Below, in pieces: positions 34,834 through 44,160 of a DNA stretch of 64,000 bases. The stretch is from contig NZ_CP066362.1 of NCBI RefSeq assembly GCF_030323865.1, positions 2,666,001 through 2,730,000 on the forward strand, read 5' to 3'. Numbering within the stretch: position 1 is the stretch's first letter; each line of letters starts with the position of its first letter. Below the pieces are notes generated by a model. It did not search any database and was not told the DNA's origin. It was given only the letters and a program-made list of their open reading frames with translations. A program made the translations under genes and the position numbers. Source of the DNA: Pseudarthrobacter defluvii (GTDB lineage: Bacteria; Actinomycetota; Actinomycetes; Actinomycetales; Micrococcaceae).

Positions 34834-35442
34834 ATGGAAACTCCCAACGCGCCGAATTCCGAGGGCTCCGCCGCGGTGACTGACCCACCGGCTGACCTCA
34901 GCCAACGCCTCTCGGTCCTGCTGGCGGGCATCGCCCGTGGGGACCAGGCATCGTTTGCCGAGTTCTACCAGCTGACGTCCCGGCGGGTCTTCGGCATGGC
35001 GCGCCGCGTCCTGATCGATCCCGAACTCAGCGAGGACACCACGCAGGAAGTCTTCCTGCAGGTCTGGCAGAACGCCGCGAAGTTCGATCCGCAGGCAGGC
35101 AGCCCGCTCTCCTGGCTGATGACCATCTCGCACCGGCGGGCCGTGGACAAGGTGCGCTCGTCACAGTCCTCCACCGACAGGGAAGCCAAGTACGGTGCCA
35201 GCACGCAGGACATCGACCATGACACCGTTTCCGATGAAGTGGGCAGCCGGCTGGAAGCGGAGGCCGTGGTCCGCTGCCTGGGGACGCTGACGGAAACACA
35301 GCAGGAATCCGTGCGCCTGGCCTACTACGGCGGCCTCACTTACCGTGAGGTGGCAGAACGGCTGAATGCGGCAGTGCCCACTATCAAGTCCCGCATCCGC
35401 GACGGACTGATCCGATTGAAGACCTGTTTGGGGGTGAGTTGA
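34834..35442 (+). CDS. sigK: ECF RNA polymerase sigma factor SigK
   Basis: 202 residues. Region 2 (DQASFAEFYQLTSRRVFGMARRVL ... DTTQEVFLQVWQNA) and region 4 (LTETQQESVRLAYYGGLTYREVAERL ... TIKSRIRDGLIRLK) are complete; region 3 is absent as in ECF factors. Pairing with rskA and sequence style identify SigK (ECF19). GTG 34741 has AAGGAG upstream and would add 31 residues, but that stretch uses rare codons (CTA, TTA) and looks non-coding, so ATG 34834 is preferred. TATGCT lies eight bases before it. Likely held by the membrane anti-sigma factor encoded next. Confidence 0.9.
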   Translation: METPNAPNSEGSAAVTDPPADLSQRLSVLLAGIARGDQASFAEFYQLTSRRVFGMARRVLIDPELSEDTTQEVFLQVWQNAAKFDPQAGSPLSWLMTISHRRAVDKVRSSQSSTDREAKYGASTQDIDHDTVSDEVGSRLEAEAVVRCLGTLTETQQESVRLAYYGGLTYREVAERLNAAVPTIKSRIRDGLIRLKTCLGVS

Positions 35443-35443
35443 G

Positions 35444-36331
35444 ATGAGCGGAATGGAAGAAGGCCGCAACAGTCGGTCAAGTTCCTTCGGTGACACCGTG
35501 GCGATGGATCTTGCCGCAGGCCGCGCCGTGGACCTCGCAGAGCTCTATGCCCTTGACGCGGTCACGGAGCAGGAACGCGATGCCATTGACCGGTACATCT
35601 CCACCGCCCCGGAGCCGGAGCGGCTGGCCTTCCTTGCACGCGTCCGGCAGTCCCGGGAGGCCCTGGCCCGTACTTTCCGTGCGGAGGAGGAGCCGCCGTC
35701 GGACCTGTTCGAACGGATCGTCGCCCAGCTTCCTGCCCAACTCCCCAGCCATGGTGGACCAGGAGCGGTCGACGCACCGGCACCGGCCGGAAGCACACTG
35801 CCGGCTTCTTCGCAGGGCACCCCTGCCGGCGCCGGTACACAGGATGAGCTGGCGCAGGCGCGCAAGCGCCGCGAGGAGCGGCGCGGCCCATCCGGCACCC
35901 GGCGCTGGCTGGTGGGCGTCGCGGCAGCAGCGGCCATCGCGCTCGGCGGTGTGGGCGTGGGCGCCTACATGGCCGACCAGAACGATCCCGTCAACCAGGT
36001 GGCCAGGGCAGGCGACCTGCGCGAGGCGTCCGTGAACGTGGCGGGCGGCGGCAAGGCAACCCTGCTGATTTCAGCATCCGAGGACGCTGCCGTAGTGAAG
36101 ATGAGCGGCGTCCCCGCTCCCCCTGCGGGCAAGGTCTACCAAATGTGGCTGATCCCCAAGGACGGTTCGGCACCGGTGTCGCAGGGGCTGATGGACGAGC
36201 AGGCTCTCTCCAAGCCTGCCGTGGTCCAGGGCATCCATTCTGCCGCGTCGCTGGGCATCACTGTCGAGCCGGCCGGCGGGTCCAAGGCCCCCACGCTGCC
36301 GACGGTCGCGGCGGCTCCGCTCGGAGCCTGA
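35444..36331 (+). CDS. rskA: Anti-sigma-K factor RskA
   Basis: 295 residues. The cytoplasmic anti-sigma domain (DLAELYALDAVTEQERDAIDRYI) binds SigK. A single TM segment lies near residues 148-168 (WLVGVAAAAAIALGGVGVGAYMA). The extracytoplasmic RskA_C domain ends in ...VYQMWLIPKDG and SLGITVEPAGGSKAPT, the standard family C-terminus. No Cys2-His zinc motif (HxxxCxxC) is present. Release of SigK is presumably by regulated proteolysis, as in mycobacteria. The gene begins two bases after sigK's stop (TGAG ATG). Confidence 0.93.
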   Translation: MSGMEEGRNSRSSSFGDTVAMDLAAGRAVDLAELYALDAVTEQERDAIDRYISTAPEPERLAFLARVRQSREALARTFRAEEEPPSDLFERIVAQLPAQLPSHGGPGAVDAPAPAGSTLPASSQGTPAGAGTQDELAQARKRREERRGPSGTRRWLVGVAAAAAIALGGVGVGAYMADQNDPVNQVARAGDLREASVNVAGGGKATLLISASEDAAVVKMSGVPAPPAGKVYQMWLIPKDGSAPVSQGLMDEQALSKPAVVQGIHSAASLGITVEPAGGSKAPTLPTVAAAPLGA

Positions 36332-36352
36332 GGTTCGAGTCCCGGCAACAGG

Positions 36353-36396
36353 AAAGCGCCCCCGGTTCCGTTATGACAGGAACCGGGGGCGCTTTT
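36353..36396. terminator. Bidirectional terminator after rskA
   Basis: 17-bp perfect stem (36353-36369 with 36379-36395), nine-base loop, and TTTT at the plus-strand side. It serves both rskA and the convergent PIG-L gene. Confidence 0.85.
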
Positions 36397-36402
36397 CCGT
36401 AC

Positions 36403-37182
36403 CTAGAAACCTGCGATTGTGTCTGGCCCGTTGACGGCCACCACGTGGAAGGCTTCCGCGCTGCGCCCTTCCGGCAACCCTGCCCTGGCGGCATTATGCT
36501 GCATCCCCTGGCGGACGGTGACTTCCATCGCCGCGACGTCGGGGTGCTGGCTGACATGGACATGGATGGCAGCCAGCTTGGCGTCCACGTGGTCCGTGAC
36601 GTCCACGAAGTGGTTTTCCCGTTCCCCGGGCCCTGCGTAGAGCCACAGCCATGGCAGCTTGTAGGCCTCTAGACCGGCGTCGGCCAGTTCGGGGTAGGCG
36701 AAAGGGTTTTCGAGTGCCGGATACACGGCCCGCGTCACTGCCTCCCCCACGGCCAGGTGGTCCGGGTGGCTCTTTTGGATCCGCTCCCAGTTCCGTTCCG
36801 GATGCATGGCAAGGACGACGTCGGGACGGACTTCGCGGATCAGCCGCACCACGGCCTTCATCACTTCGTGCGACGGCTCAAGGTACCCGTCCCGCTGGTG
36901 GAGGTAGTGGATGTCGGTGACACCGACCAGCTTGGCGGCCCGGCGCTGTTCGGCGTCGCGCATGGCGATGATGTCCGCACGGTGGGCCGGGTCGAAGCCG
37001 CCCGCTTCGCCGTCGGTCATGATGCAGTAGCTGACCTGGACGCCGGCCGCCGTCCAGGCGGCGACGGTTCCGGCAGCGCCAAAGTCGATGTCGTCAGGAT
37101 GGGCCGCAAAACAGAGCACCCGCCCAACCCGGTGCTTATCCGGGTTGAACGGGCTCCCTGCCTGCCCCGTGGAGGCAGTCAA
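36403..37182 (-). CDS. PIG-L family N-acetylglucosamine deacetylase-like protein
   Basis: 259 residues from TTG 37182, four bases after the etfA stop, with AAGGG upstream; the longer frame has no ribosome site. The zinc-binding AHPDD motif opens the protein ([18 protein letters not shown]). A second His is in [18 protein letters not shown]. The LmbE/PIG-L fold includes MshB and Mca (mycothiol pathway) and BshB deacetylases, and which one this is cannot be decided here. Cotranscription with etfB-etfA is unusual and suggests a metabolic link, but no glycosyltransferase of mycothiol synthesis is nearby. Confidence 0.85.
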   Translation of the reverse strand: MTASTGQAGSPFNPDKHRVGRVLCFAAHPDDIDFGAAGTVAAWTAAGVQVSYCIMTDGEAGGFDPAHRADIIAMRDAEQRRAAKLVGVTDIHYLHQRDGYLEPSHEVMKAVVRLIREVRPDVVLAMHPERNWERIQKSHPDHLAVGEAVTRAVYPALENPFAYPELADAGLEAYKLPWLWLYAGPGERENHFVDVTDHVDAKLAAIHVHVSQHPDVAAMEVTVRQGMQHNAARAGLPEGRSAEAFHVVAVNGPDTIAGF

Positions 37183-37186
37183 CGAA

Positions 37187-38134
37187 TCAGCCCTTGCGCT
37201 TCTTGATCTCGGCGGCGGCCTGCGGCAGGACATCGAAGACGTCGCCGATGATGCCGAAGTCCGCAATCTCGAAGACCGGGGACTCGGCATCCTTGTTGAC
37301 CGCAACGATGACCTTGGACGTCTGCATGCCCGCCTTCTGCTGGATGGCGCCGGAGATGCCCGCGGAAATGTACAACTGCGGGGAAACGGTCTTGCCGGTC
37401 TGCCCCACCTGGGCGTCGTGGCTGATCCAGCCCGCATCCGTGGCGGCGCGGGAGGCGCCGACAGCTGCTCCAAGTGCATCGGCCAACTCTTCGACGGGAC
37501 CGAAGTCGCCGTCCATGCCGCGTCCGCCGGCCACCACGATCCGCGCGTCGGTGAGGTCGGGCCGGCCGCTGGCCACCTTCTGCTGCCGTTCGGTGATGCG
37601 GGCCGCTGCGGCTACCGCGGGAACCTCCACCGTGGCGGTCCCGGGAGTTGTGGGGGCCGCCGCGGGCTCCGGGGTGACGTTGTTGGCCTTCAGGGTCACT
37701 ACGGACACCGGGGTGCTGGCCTTGCAGGCGGTGTTGTAGGAACCGGCCAGCACCGATTTGTGAGCGGTGCCGTCCGGGTCCACGGCGACGACGTCGGTGA
37801 TGACGCCGGCGTTCAAGCGGATGCCCGCACGTGCAGCGATCTCCTTGCCTTCCGGTGAGTTGTCCAGCAGGACGATGCCGGCACCGGTGGTTTCAGCGGC
37901 GGCGGCAACATAGGCAGCCTTCGGTGCCACCAGGAAGTCGTCCAGGTCCTGGGCCGAGGGGCGCAGAATGCCGCCCACGCCGTATTCGGCGAAGGTGGCA
38001 GCGACGCCGTCGGAGAGTTCGCCGTTGAGCGCCACTGTGCTCTCGCCCAGGGAACGGGCCAGGGTCAGCAGTTCCAGGCTGCTCTTCTTGAGCGACGCGC
38101 CGGGGTTGTCGATGAATACGAGTACTTTTGCCAT
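37187..38134 (-). CDS. etfA: Electron transfer flavoprotein alpha subunit
   Basis: 315 residues from ATG 38134; the family start [19 protein letters not shown] decides it. The C-terminal FAD domain has [30 protein letters not shown] and the flavin-binding signature [17 protein letters not shown] ... [21 protein letters not shown]. With EtfB it carries electrons from acyl-CoA and other dehydrogenases to ETF-quinone oxidoreductase. Its start is 13 bases downstream of etfB's stop. Confidence 0.95.
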   Translation of the reverse strand: MAKVLVFIDNPGASLKKSSLELLTLARSLGESTVALNGELSDGVAATFAEYGVGGILRPSAQDLDDFLVAPKAAYVAAAAETTGAGIVLLDNSPEGKEIAARAGIRLNAGVITDVVAVDPDGTAHKSVLAGSYNTACKASTPVSVVTLKANNVTPEPAAAPTTPGTATVEVPAVAAAARITERQQKVASGRPDLTDARIVVAGGRGMDGDFGPVEELADALGAAVGASRAATDAGWISHDAQVGQTGKTVSPQLYISAGISGAIQQKAGMQTSKVIVAVNKDAESPVFEIADFGIIGDVFDVLPQAAAEIKKRKG

Positions 38135-38147
38135 GTCGGTGTCCCTC

Positions 38148-38939
38148 TTAGAGCAGCTTCTGGGCGGCCAGGAAGTCAACCAGCTTGATGCCGGCGTCGC
38201 CCTCGTCGGTGATGATGGTGCCTGCGGTCCTGGGCGGCCGCTGGTCCGCGCTGGTCACGCTGGTCCAGGAGCCGGCGAAGCCCACCTGCGCCGGCTGCAC
38301 GCCGATATCGGCCAGGGACAGGGTGGTGATGCTCTTGCGCTTTGCGGCGATGATGCCCTTGAAGTTGGGGTACCGGGGTTCGTTGATTTGGTCCGTGACG
38401 GACACGACGGCGGGCAGCGGTGCCTCCACCGTTTCAGACGACGTGTCGGCGTCGCGGCGGGCGGTCAGGCGGCCGCCGTCCACCTGGAGAGTGGACGCGA
38501 ACGTGACCTGGGGCAGCCCAAGCCGCTCGGCCAGCTGCGCCGGAACAAGGGAGGTCTCGCCGTCGGTGGAAGCCATGCCGGTGATGACCAGGTCCACGTC
38601 GCCCAGGTGCCGAACTGCGGCGGCCAGGGCAAGCGAGGTGGCCGCGGCGTCGGATCCCGCCAGGGCGTCGTCCGTGAGGTGCACGCCTTCGGTGGCGCCC
38701 ATCTGCAGTGACTTCTTGACTGCGTTGACGGCTCCGGCGGGTCCCATGCTGAGGGCGATGACCTGGTTGCCTGCTTTGCTTCCGCCGCGCGCCTCCGCCA
38801 GCTGCAGGGCTGCTTCAAGGGCGTACTCGTCAAGCTCGGACAGAATGCTTTCGTCGCGGTCCGCGGTGTTGCCCTCCCCGTTGAGGTGGCGGTCGAACTG
38901 GGCGTCCGGTACATGTTTGACCAGGACTACGATCTTCAA
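38148..38939 (-). CDS. etfB: Electron transfer flavoprotein beta subunit
   Basis: 263 residues from TTG 38939, because LKIVVLVKHVPDAQFDR is the family start and GGAAGAG sits five bases upstream; GTG 38951 is an alternative. AMP-binding and subunit-interface segments are visible (IALSMGPAGAVNAVKKSLQMGA, VITGMASTDGETSLVPAQLAERLG and PRYPNFKGIIAAKRKSI). First gene of the etfB-etfA-PIG-L operon. EtfB binds AMP and docks the dehydrogenases. Confidence 0.95.
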   Translation of the reverse strand: MKIVVLVKHVPDAQFDRHLNGEGNTADRDESILSELDEYALEAALQLAEARGGSKAGNQVIALSMGPAGAVNAVKKSLQMGATEGVHLTDDALAGSDAAATSLALAAAVRHLGDVDLVITGMASTDGETSLVPAQLAERLGLPQVTFASTLQVDGGRLTARRDADTSSETVEAPLPAVVSVTDQINEPRYPNFKGIIAAKRKSITTLSLADIGVQPAQVGFAGSWTSVTSADQRPPRTAGTIITDEGDAGIKLVDFLAAQKLL

Positions 38940-39108
38940 TGTCTCTTCCACTGTGTTTACAGCAGCCTTCCATGCTTGTGGACAGCCAGCCGGGTGGGCA
39001 TGGCCGCGGAATGCCCGGCAGGCGGGTAGCTCCTAGCTAACCATATCGGCGCGTCCCCGCGCCCCCTTCCGTTAACGCCTGTTTCAGCGCTGTTTCCCGA
39101 GCAGGGAA

Positions 39109-39152
39109 TGACGACGGCGGCGCCCCCATTGGTGGGGACGCCGCCGTCGTCA
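39109..39152 (-). terminator. Terminator of the HtrA-like gene
   Basis: 14 perfect pairs plus four more after a one-base bulge (39109-39122 with 39139-39152), loop around 39127-39133. It lies 26 bases past the protease stop. Confidence 0.8.
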
Positions 39153-39177
39153 GGGCCTGCGTTAGTGCTGTCCTGCC

Positions 39178-40827
39178 TTAGCTGGCTGCCGCGCCGAGCG
39201 TGACGTCGAACGTCTGCTCGCTGCCGCCGCGCTGCACGGTGATCTTTACCTTGGATCCTGCCGGCTGTTCCCGGACTGCCGCGGTCAGCTGGTTGGGCTC
39301 GCCGATGGTGAGGTCGTTGAACTTGGTGATGACGTCACCCGCCTTGATGCCGGCCTTGCCCGCTGCGGAATTGGGATCGACGGTGGCTACGTCGGCGCCG
39401 ACGGAGAACTCTGAGGCCGCGCCCGAGGTGGTCTTGGCCTTGACGCTGACGCCAAGCTGCCCATGGGAGGCCTTGCCGCTGTCGATGATCTCCTGTGCCA
39501 CGCGCTTGGCATGGTTGATCGGGATGCTGAACCCGACGCCGATATTCCCGCTCTGCGAGGTGGAGGTGCCGGAGCCGGCGGACGCGATGGCCACGTTCAC
39601 GCCGATGATCTCGCCCTTGCTGTTCACCAGGGCGCCGCCGGAGTTGCCGGGGTTGATGGCCGCGTCCGTCTGGATCACGTTAATGGCGATTGAGCCCTCG
39701 CTGGAATTCTGCTGGCTCTGCCCGCCGCCCGGAGGGGCGAACTGGAATCCCTGGTCGCCGCCCTGGCTGTTGTCCCCGCCCTTGGGAGCAGCCGACGATG
39801 CCACGCTGATGGTCCGGTTGAGGGTGGAGACGATGCCGTCCGTGACGGTTCCGGTCAGACCGAGCGGGGAACCGATGGCGATGGCAGTATCGCCCACATT
39901 CAGCTTGGACGAGTCACCAAGGGTGGCAGGGGTGAGGCCGGAGGTATCGTCCACCTTGATGACGGCGAGGTCGGACAGGGGGTCGGTGCCCACCAGCTTT
40001 GCCGGCAGGACCTTTCCGTCGCTGGTGCGGATCTCAAGGCTGGCGTTGGCGGTCTGGCCGTCCAGGGTCACCACGTGGGTGTTGGTCAGGATGTGCCCCT
40101 GGTCATCAAGGACAATGCCGGAACCGGTGCCGCCGGAGCTGCCGCTGGTGGCGCTGATGGTGACCACGCTGGGCGAAGCCTTCACCGCAGCTGCGGTAAT
40201 CGCGTTGACGTCGTCCTTGTTGTTGACGATGACCGTACCGGGCTGGCTGTTGCTGCCAACGGTCGAGGTGCTGGAGGCGTTATGTCCGGAGAGCTCGCCC
40301 GCGCCAACGGTCGCCACTCCGCCGCCCACCAGGCCTGCTGCGAGGATGCTGGCCACGAGGGTGCCGATGCCGAACGTCGCTTTCCGGCGCGGGGCGTCCT
40401 TGGGGTTGGGGGCCAGGCCGACGTTCCCGTTGGGCGCGCCGTGGCCGGTGCCGTGCATGGGCTGGCCATTCTGGTGCTGCTGCTGGCCGTAGTATCCGGG
40501 CTGGCCGTCCTGGTGCTGCTGGCCATAATTTGCGGACTGGCCGTAGAACGGCTGACGCTGCGGGTAGACGGGGCGTGGTGCGCCCGGCAATTCCTGGGTG
40601 TGGTGGTCACGCGCCTCCGGCCGGTCCAGCCGCTCCGTGTTGTTCTGTGGGCCGGCGTGATCCTGGGGGGCCGGGTTGCCTTGAGGGGTGCGGGGGCCGC
40701 CTGCGTTCCCATACTGAGTTTCCGACTGGCGGTTTCCAGGCTGTTCCGCCCCCTGCTGGTGCCACGGGTTCCGGCTTTGCGCACCGTTGTCCTCAGGGAC
40801 CGGTCCTGGGGTTTGATTCTCAGTCAT
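39178..40827 (-). CDS. HtrA/DegP-like membrane-anchored serine protease with PDZ domain
   Basis: 549 residues from ATG 40827 (AAAGGAAG upstream). A long Gln/Pro/Gly/His-rich cytoplasmic N-terminus (about 150 residues) precedes one TM helix (153-175). The trypsin-like domain has catalytic His251 (ILTNTHVV), Asp286 (TDPLSDLAVIKV) and Ser396 (INPGNSGGAL), and one PDZ domain occupies about 435-540. It corresponds to PepD/HtrA2-type periplasmic quality-control proteases. The activation-loop segment 344-380 is Gly/Gln/Ser-rich and unusually long. Divergent from the TPM gene across 281 bases, which hold both promoters. Confidence 0.93.
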   Translation of the reverse strand: MTENQTPGPVPEDNGAQSRNPWHQQGAEQPGNRQSETQYGNAGGPRTPQGNPAPQDHAGPQNNTERLDRPEARDHHTQELPGAPRPVYPQRQPFYGQSANYGQQHQDGQPGYYGQQQHQNGQPMHGTGHGAPNGNVGLAPNPKDAPRRKATFGIGTLVASILAAGLVGGGVATVGAGELSGHNASSTSTVGSNSQPGTVIVNNKDDVNAITAAAVKASPSVVTISATSGSSGGTGSGIVLDDQGHILTNTHVVTLDGQTANASLEIRTSDGKVLPAKLVGTDPLSDLAVIKVDDTSGLTPATLGDSSKLNVGDTAIAIGSPLGLTGTVTDGIVSTLNRTISVASSAAPKGGDNSQGGDQGFQFAPPGGGQSQQNSSEGSIAINVIQTDAAINPGNSGGALVNSKGEIIGVNVAIASAGSGTSTSQSGNIGVGFSIPINHAKRVAQEIIDSGKASHGQLGVSVKAKTTSGAASEFSVGADVATVDPNSAAGKAGIKAGDVITKFNDLTIGEPNQLTAAVREQPAGSKVKITVQRGGSEQTFDVTLGAAAS

Positions 40828-41108
40828 GAGACTTCCTTTCATCCTCGTCTGCCATTAACTATGAACCGTTCCGCTGGAACAAGCTCGGATGTTTGCTGAG
40901 AGCTTCCTGAACGCTTCAAGCAAGCCTGTTTGGTCGGGGGGCGTTTCGCTGGAGGCATATTCGGTCGCATGGACTGCCTGTGGGGTGCACCATAGAATCA
41001 AGATGAAATGCCACAGCGACCTGCGGCTTCACACCAAGCGTGGGGGCGCTGCTGGATTCGACGACTGATTCGTCCCGAATCGGTGTCAGGCGTGCTGAAG
41101 GGTTGCAC

Positions 41109-43172
41109 ATGCGGTCAAAGTTCAAACGTATCCTCGCCGTGATCGGCCTTGCCGGACTGCTGGCGGTACCTGCCGGCGCCGCCTGGGCCGACGACCCGGT
41201 CACCATCCCCTCCGGGACCAACATCGTTGATAACGCAAACGTGCTGGGCAGCCGGAAGGGTGAAGTCCAGGATGCGATTCAGAAGCTGTTGAAGGATCAC
41301 AAGTACAACCTGTACGTGATCACAGTGAAGTCGTTCGACAACCCCTCTGACCCCACGGCCTGGAGCCAGGCCGTGGCAAAGACAAAAGGCATGGGCAAGG
41401 CCGATGTCATCCTTGCCATCGCCACCGACCAGGGCAAGTACTACTTCTCCCCCAACTCGGCCAGCGCCATTTACTCCAAGCGGAGCAACATCACCCAGAA
41501 CGCGGTTGTCGCCAACCTCGCCGGCGGGAAGAAGGACTATGCCCAGGCCGCCATCGACACCGCATCCGCCGTGGGCGACGCTGCCGGCGGCGGCAGTGGC
41601 AACGTGTCCTCCGGTGACGGCGCAGGTGCGGGCCTGCTGGTAGGCGCAGGCGTGGTGGTTGCCGGCGGCGGCGCGTATCTGTATTACCGGAACCGCCGAA
41701 AGAAGGCAGCCGGACAGGGTGCATCCAGCGCAAGCTACGGCCCCCAGGGGGCCGAACTGGACCCGCTGGCTTCGCTAAGCGTTGAGGAACTCCGCCGGAA
41801 GGGCGGTTCGCTGCTTATCGAGGCGGACGACGCCATCAAGTCCAGTGAGCAGGAACTTGGCTTCGCCCAGGCCCAGTACGGGGATGCCGCCGTCGGAAAC
41901 TTCACCAAAGCCCTAGCGGAAGCGAAGGCGCACATGACGGAGTCCTTCAAGCTGCAGCAGCAGCTCGATGACCACATCCCGGACACCGAGGAACAGCAGC
42001 GGACCTGGCTGGGTGAGATCATTCGCCGCTCTGAGGCCGCCCTGGAGTCGCTGCAGGAGCAGAAAGCTGACTTCGACTCCCTGCGCGAACTCGAAAAGAA
42101 CGCTCCGCAGGCCCTGGCCGCCGTCAACGCGGGAGCCCGCGAGGCGGACGCCAAGATCTCCAGCGCCGAACAGTCCCTGGCGGCCATGCGGTCCAAGTAT
42201 GCCGACAGCGCGCTGGTCCAGGTCTCGGACAATATCGTCCAGGCCAAGGAACGCCTGGCGTTCGTGCAGAACGCATCCGAGACCGCGCGGCAGAAGCTGG
42301 GTGAAGGCGAAGGCAGCATGGCGGCCGTGGCCGTCCGTGCTGCCGAGGAGAGCCTGCACCAGACCAACGTCCTCCTGGACGCCATCACCAAGGTTGCCGG
42401 CAACCTCGACGAGGCCCGCAACGGGCTCGAAGCAGCAGTTGTGGACACCTCACAGGACCTGGCCCAGGCAAAAGCCATGATCCAATCCGGCGCCCACGCG
42501 GAACTTGCAGGACCGGTAGCCGCGGTGGAGGCAGCGCTCGCGCAGGTGAAGACGGAGATCCAGGGCGGGAAGATCGATCCCATCGCCACCCTTCAGCGGG
42601 TAGAAACGGCCCACCAGTCCCTGGACCAGGCCCTGACCGGGATCCGCGACCAGCAGGAGCAGGCACGGCGGGCACAGGCATCACTGCAGCAAACCATCAT
42701 GTCCGCGCAGGCCCAGATCAGCGCCACCTCCGACTACATCACCGCCCGGCGCGGCGGCGTGGGAACCGAGGCACGCACCCGGCTGGCGGAGTCCCAACGG
42801 AACCTCGACTATGCGCTGTCCATTGCCCGGACCGACCCCGTCACCGCGCTCACTTACGCGCAGCAGGCCCACGCCCTCGCGGCGCAGGCGGCACAGCAGG
42901 CCCAGGCGGACGTGGAGCACTTCGACGGCTACGCGAACCAGGGCTTCGGGCGCGGAGGCATGTTCGGCGGCGGAGGCGGCGGCGGACTGGGCGGCGCCAT
43001 CCTGGGTGGCATCCTGATCAACTCCATCCTCAACGGTGGCCACGGAGGCTGGGGCGGTGGCGGCGGCTGGGGCGGCGGCGACGGAGGCGGCTGGGGCGGA
43101 GACTCCGGCGGCTTCGGCGGCGGGGACTTTGGCGGCGGCGATTTCGGCGGCGGAGACTCCGGCAGTTTCTAA
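41109..43172 (+). CDS. TPM-domain membrane protein with coiled-coil and glycine-rich tail
   Basis: 687 residues from ATG 41109 with AAGGG upstream. A signal peptide (about 1-27, ends AWADDPV) leads to a TPM domain (about 35-150, IVDNANVLGSRKGEVQDAI ... YNLYVITVKSF) that in other proteins acts as a phosphatase or repair module. One TM (LLVGAGVVVAGGGAYLYYRNRRKK) follows, then roughly 380 residues of cytoplasmic alpha-helical coiled coil. The end is a Gly/Trp/Asp/Phe-rich tail (GGGDFGGGD repeats). The PspA gene starts 107 bases on, same strand. This suggests a membrane-stress pair, which is inference from order. Confidence 0.85.
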   Translation: MRSKFKRILAVIGLAGLLAVPAGAAWADDPVTIPSGTNIVDNANVLGSRKGEVQDAIQKLLKDHKYNLYVITVKSFDNPSDPTAWSQAVAKTKGMGKADVILAIATDQGKYYFSPNSASAIYSKRSNITQNAVVANLAGGKKDYAQAAIDTASAVGDAAGGGSGNVSSGDGAGAGLLVGAGVVVAGGGAYLYYRNRRKKAAGQGASSASYGPQGAELDPLASLSVEELRRKGGSLLIEADDAIKSSEQELGFAQAQYGDAAVGNFTKALAEAKAHMTESFKLQQQLDDHIPDTEEQQRTWLGEIIRRSEAALESLQEQKADFDSLRELEKNAPQALAAVNAGAREADAKISSAEQSLAAMRSKYADSALVQVSDNIVQAKERLAFVQNASETARQKLGEGEGSMAAVAVRAAEESLHQTNVLLDAITKVAGNLDEARNGLEAAVVDTSQDLAQAKAMIQSGAHAELAGPVAAVEAALAQVKTEIQGGKIDPIATLQRVETAHQSLDQALTGIRDQQEQARRAQASLQQTIMSAQAQISATSDYITARRGGVGTEARTRLAESQRNLDYALSIARTDPVTALTYAQQAHALAAQAAQQAQADVEHFDGYANQGFGRGGMFGGGGGGGLGGAILGGILINSILNGGHGGWGGGGGWGGGDGGGWGGDSGGFGGGDFGGGDFGGGDSGSF

Positions 43173-43279
43173 AGACTTCCGCCGGACACGCCGGAAGATC
43201 CCGGCGGGCGGACAGACGAACTACACCACTGTGCACCGGTTCCAGTGGTCAACAAAGAGCAGGACGAAAGGCAAACACC

Positions 43280-44071
43280 ATGGTTAAGCAGTCCATTTTC
43301 GGCCGGATCGCGCAGCTGGCAAAGGCGAACATCAACTCTTTGCTGGACAACGCCGAGGACCCGCAGAAGATGCTGGACCAGATGGTCCGCGACTACACCA
43401 ACAACATCGCCGAAGCCGAGTCCGCCGTAGCGCAGACCATCGGCAACCTCAGGATGCTGGAAGACGACTACAACGAGGACGTCAAGAACGCCCACGACTG
43501 GGGAAACAAGGCACTTGCCGCCTCCCGCAAGGCTGACGAGTTCCGCGCGGCCGGCGACGTAGCCGACGCCGAGAAGTTCGACAACCTGGCAAAGGTGGCC
43601 CTGCAGCGGCAGATGGCCGCTGAAAGCGAAGCCAAGGGCGCGGAGCCGAGCATCGCCTCCCAGCGCGAGGTCGTGGACAAGCTGAAAACCGGGCTGGACC
43701 AGATGAAGAACAAGCTCAACCAGCTGACGAGCAAGCGCAACGAGCTTGTTGCGCGGTCCAAGACCGCAGCCGCGCAGACCCAGGTCCACGACGCCATCAA
43801 GAGCATCGACATCATGGACCCCACCAGCGAAGTGGGCCGCTTCGAGGAGAAGATCCGCCGCGAAGAGGCAAAGGTCCGCGGCCAGCAGGAGCTTGCAGCG
43901 TCCAGCCTGGACGCCCAGTTCAACCAGCTGGAGGACCTGGGTGAGCAGACTGAGATCGAAGCGCGCCTGGCGGCGCTCAAGGCCGGCGGCAACTCCAAGC
44001 CTGCTCTGGGCGCAGCAAGCCCGGCATCATCAGAATCGACGGTCGACGAGGCAGACTTCGACAAGCTGTAA
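43280..44071 (+). CDS. pspA: PspA/IM30 (Vipp1) family protein
   Basis: 263 residues. The amphipathic N-terminal helix (SIFGRIAQLAKANINSLLDNAEDPQKM) binds membranes, and a long coiled coil follows (AESAVAQTIGNLRMLEDDY ... EEAKVRGQQELAASSLDAQFNQLEDLG), as in ESCRT-III-like PspA/Vipp1 proteins that repair or stabilise the cytoplasmic membrane. A short Ser/Ala-rich tail ends the protein. AAAGG precedes ATG 43280. No PspF/PspC partner is visible; the TPM protein upstream is the likely partner. Confidence 0.93.
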   Translation: MVKQSIFGRIAQLAKANINSLLDNAEDPQKMLDQMVRDYTNNIAEAESAVAQTIGNLRMLEDDYNEDVKNAHDWGNKALAASRKADEFRAAGDVADAEKFDNLAKVALQRQMAAESEAKGAEPSIASQREVVDKLKTGLDQMKNKLNQLTSKRNELVARSKTAAAQTQVHDAIKSIDIMDPTSEVGRFEEKIRREEAKVRGQQELAASSLDAQFNQLEDLGEQTEIEARLAALKAGGNSKPALGAASPASSESTVDEADFDKL

Positions 44072-44103
44072 AGCCCGGCGATACGTCGCCAACTGATACA
44101 TGG

Positions 44104-44132
44104 CTATGGCCGGGACCGGGTCCCGGCCATAG
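44104..44132 (+). terminator. Terminator after pspA
   Basis: 13-bp perfect stem (44104-44116 with 44120-44132) with a three-base loop, followed by TTGTGT. Lies 33 bases past the pspA stop. Confidence 0.75.
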
Positions 44133-44148
44133 TTGTGTCCGCTGTGTG

Positions 44149-44154
44149 TACCGT
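44149..44154 (+). promoter_or_regulatory. Candidate leaderless -10 (TACCGT)
   Basis: Hexamer ending six bases before ATG 44161 of the photolyase gene. No ribosome site in the gap. Same sequence as the one at 57222. Confidence 0.5.
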
Positions 44155-44160
44155 GGTGCC

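Noticed and set aside
42940..43172. GGC/GGCGGC-rich tandem DNA at the end of the TPM gene, CRISPR-like at first sight
   Set aside because: In frame and encodes the Gly-rich tail; no spacers or regular repeat-spacer period.
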